Assembly: GCA_027490215.1 (NCBI GenBank)
Contig: JAIXYO010000065.1
Location: 62,001-126,000, forward strand
DNA length: 64,000 nt
Source: Rubrivivax sp.
Lineage (GTDB): Bacteria > Pseudomonadota > Gammaproteobacteria > Burkholderiales > Burkholderiaceae_C
Direction: 5' to 3'
In this document: piece after piece, positions 63,452 to 64,000 of the stretch
Numbering within the stretch: position 1 is the first letter of the stretch
Layout: every line of letters starts with the position of its first letter
Notes under the pieces: model-generated
Database searches by the model: none
Seen by the model: the letters and a program-made list of their open reading frames with translations, nothing else
Told to the model about the DNA's origin: nothing
Position numbers and translations under genes: made by a program

Positions 63452-63521
63452 AAGTCCCAACAAGCAGTTGCCAAACATTTTTGTTGGAAGGCGCGTCAAT
63501 CGTTCGACGTGCCTTTTTTTT
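63452..63521 (+). ncRNA. candidate small RNA or attenuated leader of about 70-75 nt
   Basis: A TACAAT -10 hexamer at 63445-63450 is followed by a compact two-hairpin unit: CCAACAA/TTGTTGG (63457-63463 with 63481-63487) and the terminator hairpin at 63488-63515 with its T run. The expected product, from about 63457 to 63521, has the size and two-hairpin shape of many bacterial small RNAs. The -35 region is weak. It could also be the leader of lepA ended early by the terminator. No known RNA family was recognised. Confidence 0.4.
63488..63521 (+). terminator. intrinsic terminator
   Basis: A 10-bp stem AAGGCGCGTC/GACGTGCCTT (one G-T pair) with an 8-base loop is followed directly by an unbroken T run to 63521, eight T in all with two used in the stem. 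This is the best rho-independent terminator seen in the window. It ends either the mucD operon transcript or the candidate small RNA before lepA. Confidence 0.8.
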
Positions 63522-63524
63522 AGC

Positions 63525-63595
63525 TTCAGCACAGGCCTGCGGCCTTTCACATCGCTCCGCGATTGAGAGCTTTTGCTGAAACGGCTGCGCCGTTT
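63525..63595 (+). promoter_or_regulatory. stacked-hairpin leader upstream of lepA
   Basis: An outer stem TTCAGCA/TGCTGAA (63525-63531 with 63574-63580) encloses two hairpins, AGGCC-TGC-GGCCT (63533-63545) and ATCGC-TCC-GCGAT (63551-63563), making a three-way junction. Overlapping its end is AAACGGC-TGC-GCCGTTT (63579-63595). Two loops share the sequence TGC. The region may be a structured 5' leader of lepA or remains of a repeat element. Confidence 0.4.
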
Positions 63596-63638
63596 TGGCA
63601 CCTCATCGAAGCTCCACTGAAGAACACTCGCAGTCAGC

Positions 63639-64000
63639 ATGGATCACATCCGAAATTTTTCGATCATTGCCCACATCGACCATGGCAAGTCCACGCTCGC
63701 CGATCGCTTGATCCAACGTTGCGGTGGTTTGAGCGATCGCGAGATGGAAGCGCAAGTGCTCGACTCGATGGACATCGAGCGCGAGCGCGGCATCACGATC
63801 AAGGCGCAGACAGCAGCACTTGAGTACAAGGCGCACGATGGTCGTGTCTACAACCTGAATCTGATCGACACACCGGGGCATGTCGATTTCTCGTATGAAG
63901 TGAGTCGATCTCTGTCGGCCTGCGAAGGGGCGCTGCTCGTGGTTGACGCGAGCCAGGGCGTGGAGGCGCAAACGGTCGCCAACTGCTATACCGCGCTCGA
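63639..64000 (+). CDS. lepA: elongation factor 4 (LepA), 5' part cut by window end
   Basis: The first 120 codons of LepA, a ribosome-associated translational GTPase. It starts [20 protein letters not shown] (G1), switch I is [15 protein letters not shown], and G3 is [22 protein letters not shown] 63639 is the normal family start. The remainder lies beyond the window. Confidence 0.95.
   Translation, partial: MDHIRNFSIIAHIDHGKSTLADRLIQRCGGLSDREMEAQVLDSMDIERERGITIKAQTAALEYKAHDGRVYNLNLIDTPGHVDFSYEVSRSLSACEGALLVVDASQGVEAQTVANCYTAL

Larger units (their letters stand above)
63195..63638. other. 444-bp non-coding region between mucD and lepA
   Basis: No convincing protein gene. The first ~200 bases show little beyond a short inverted motif TGTGCA-N5-TGTGCACA near 63356-63375. 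From 63445 on it is packed with structure: a TACAAT -10 hexamer, two hairpins with a terminator, and four more hairpins before lepA (described in their own entries). Confidence 0.6.

Noticed and set aside
63325-63579. Short plus-strand frames in the mucD-lepA gap
   Set aside because: They run through the terminator stem and hairpins, have no ribosome site and no family-like sequence.

Overview
The window reads as a contiguous piece of the chromosome of a GC-rich beta-proteobacterium, most likely order Burkholderiales (Rubrivivax/Leptothrix/Methylibium-like). This rests on gene order (yceD-rpmF-plsX-fabH-fabD-fabG-acpP-fabF followed by rpoE-rseA-rseB-mucD-lepA), codon use and protein style, not on a database search. 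It is mostly coding, with short spacers and many 4-bp ATGA/GTGA/TTGA stop-start overlaps. I saw no rRNA or tRNA gene, no CRISPR array and no complete insertion sequence.

Layout. 1-4.2 kb: the tail of an Xre/MbcA/ParS-type antitoxin, an alpha/beta hydrolase, a shortened PNPOx-like flavoprotein relative, fumC, and a group of small envelope proteins including a collagen-like lipoprotein. 4.4-8.5 kb: dabB-dabA, a two-subunit energy-coupled inorganic carbon uptake system. 8.65-9.41 kb: a vapBC-type toxin-antitoxin pair with a good promoter/operator. 9.5-16.8 kb: a defence island with a remnant of an Xre regulator, hsdR, hsdM, hsdS, an Mrr-type endonuclease and a HEPN-motif protein of unrecognised family. 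Its genes are almost all stop-start coupled, and it is bracketed by a 30-bp imperfect direct repeat that itself looks coding. 16.9-32.9 kb: housekeeping and metabolic genes (ychF, DMT exporter, MOSC, AsmA, UbiH-like, dsbC, antenna-less photolyase relative, nei, M61 peptidase, DUF3108, enoyl-CoA hydratase, lysS), with a 525-bp hairpin-rich intergenic element before lysS.

33.1-48.9 kb is a surface glycan locus. Plus-strand genes encode an acyltransferase, methyltransferases, a flippase, glycosyltransferases, an aminotransferase, a small phosphoglycosyl transferase and a CapD/PglF-like dehydratase. They converge on a minus-strand rfbBDAC plus WecA-like operon. The parts fit lipid-linked oligosaccharide assembly containing dTDP-rhamnose and probably a 2,4-diamino-trideoxy sugar. 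49.0-52.0 kb holds rhlE, an RsmI-like methylase and maf. 52.1-58.7 kb is the fatty-acid/phospholipid initiation cluster. 59.2-63.2 kb is the sigma-E envelope stress operon. The window ends inside lepA, preceded by a 444-bp spacer with a strong terminator, a candidate small RNA and several stacked hairpins.

The most promising unexplained system is the coupled hsdRMS-mrr-HEPN cassette and its flanking repeats. Next come the candidate RNA region before lepA, the DAB carbon pump, the truncated PNPOx-like gene and the structured intergenic element before lysS. All functional calls come from reading motifs by eye; no alignment or search was run.
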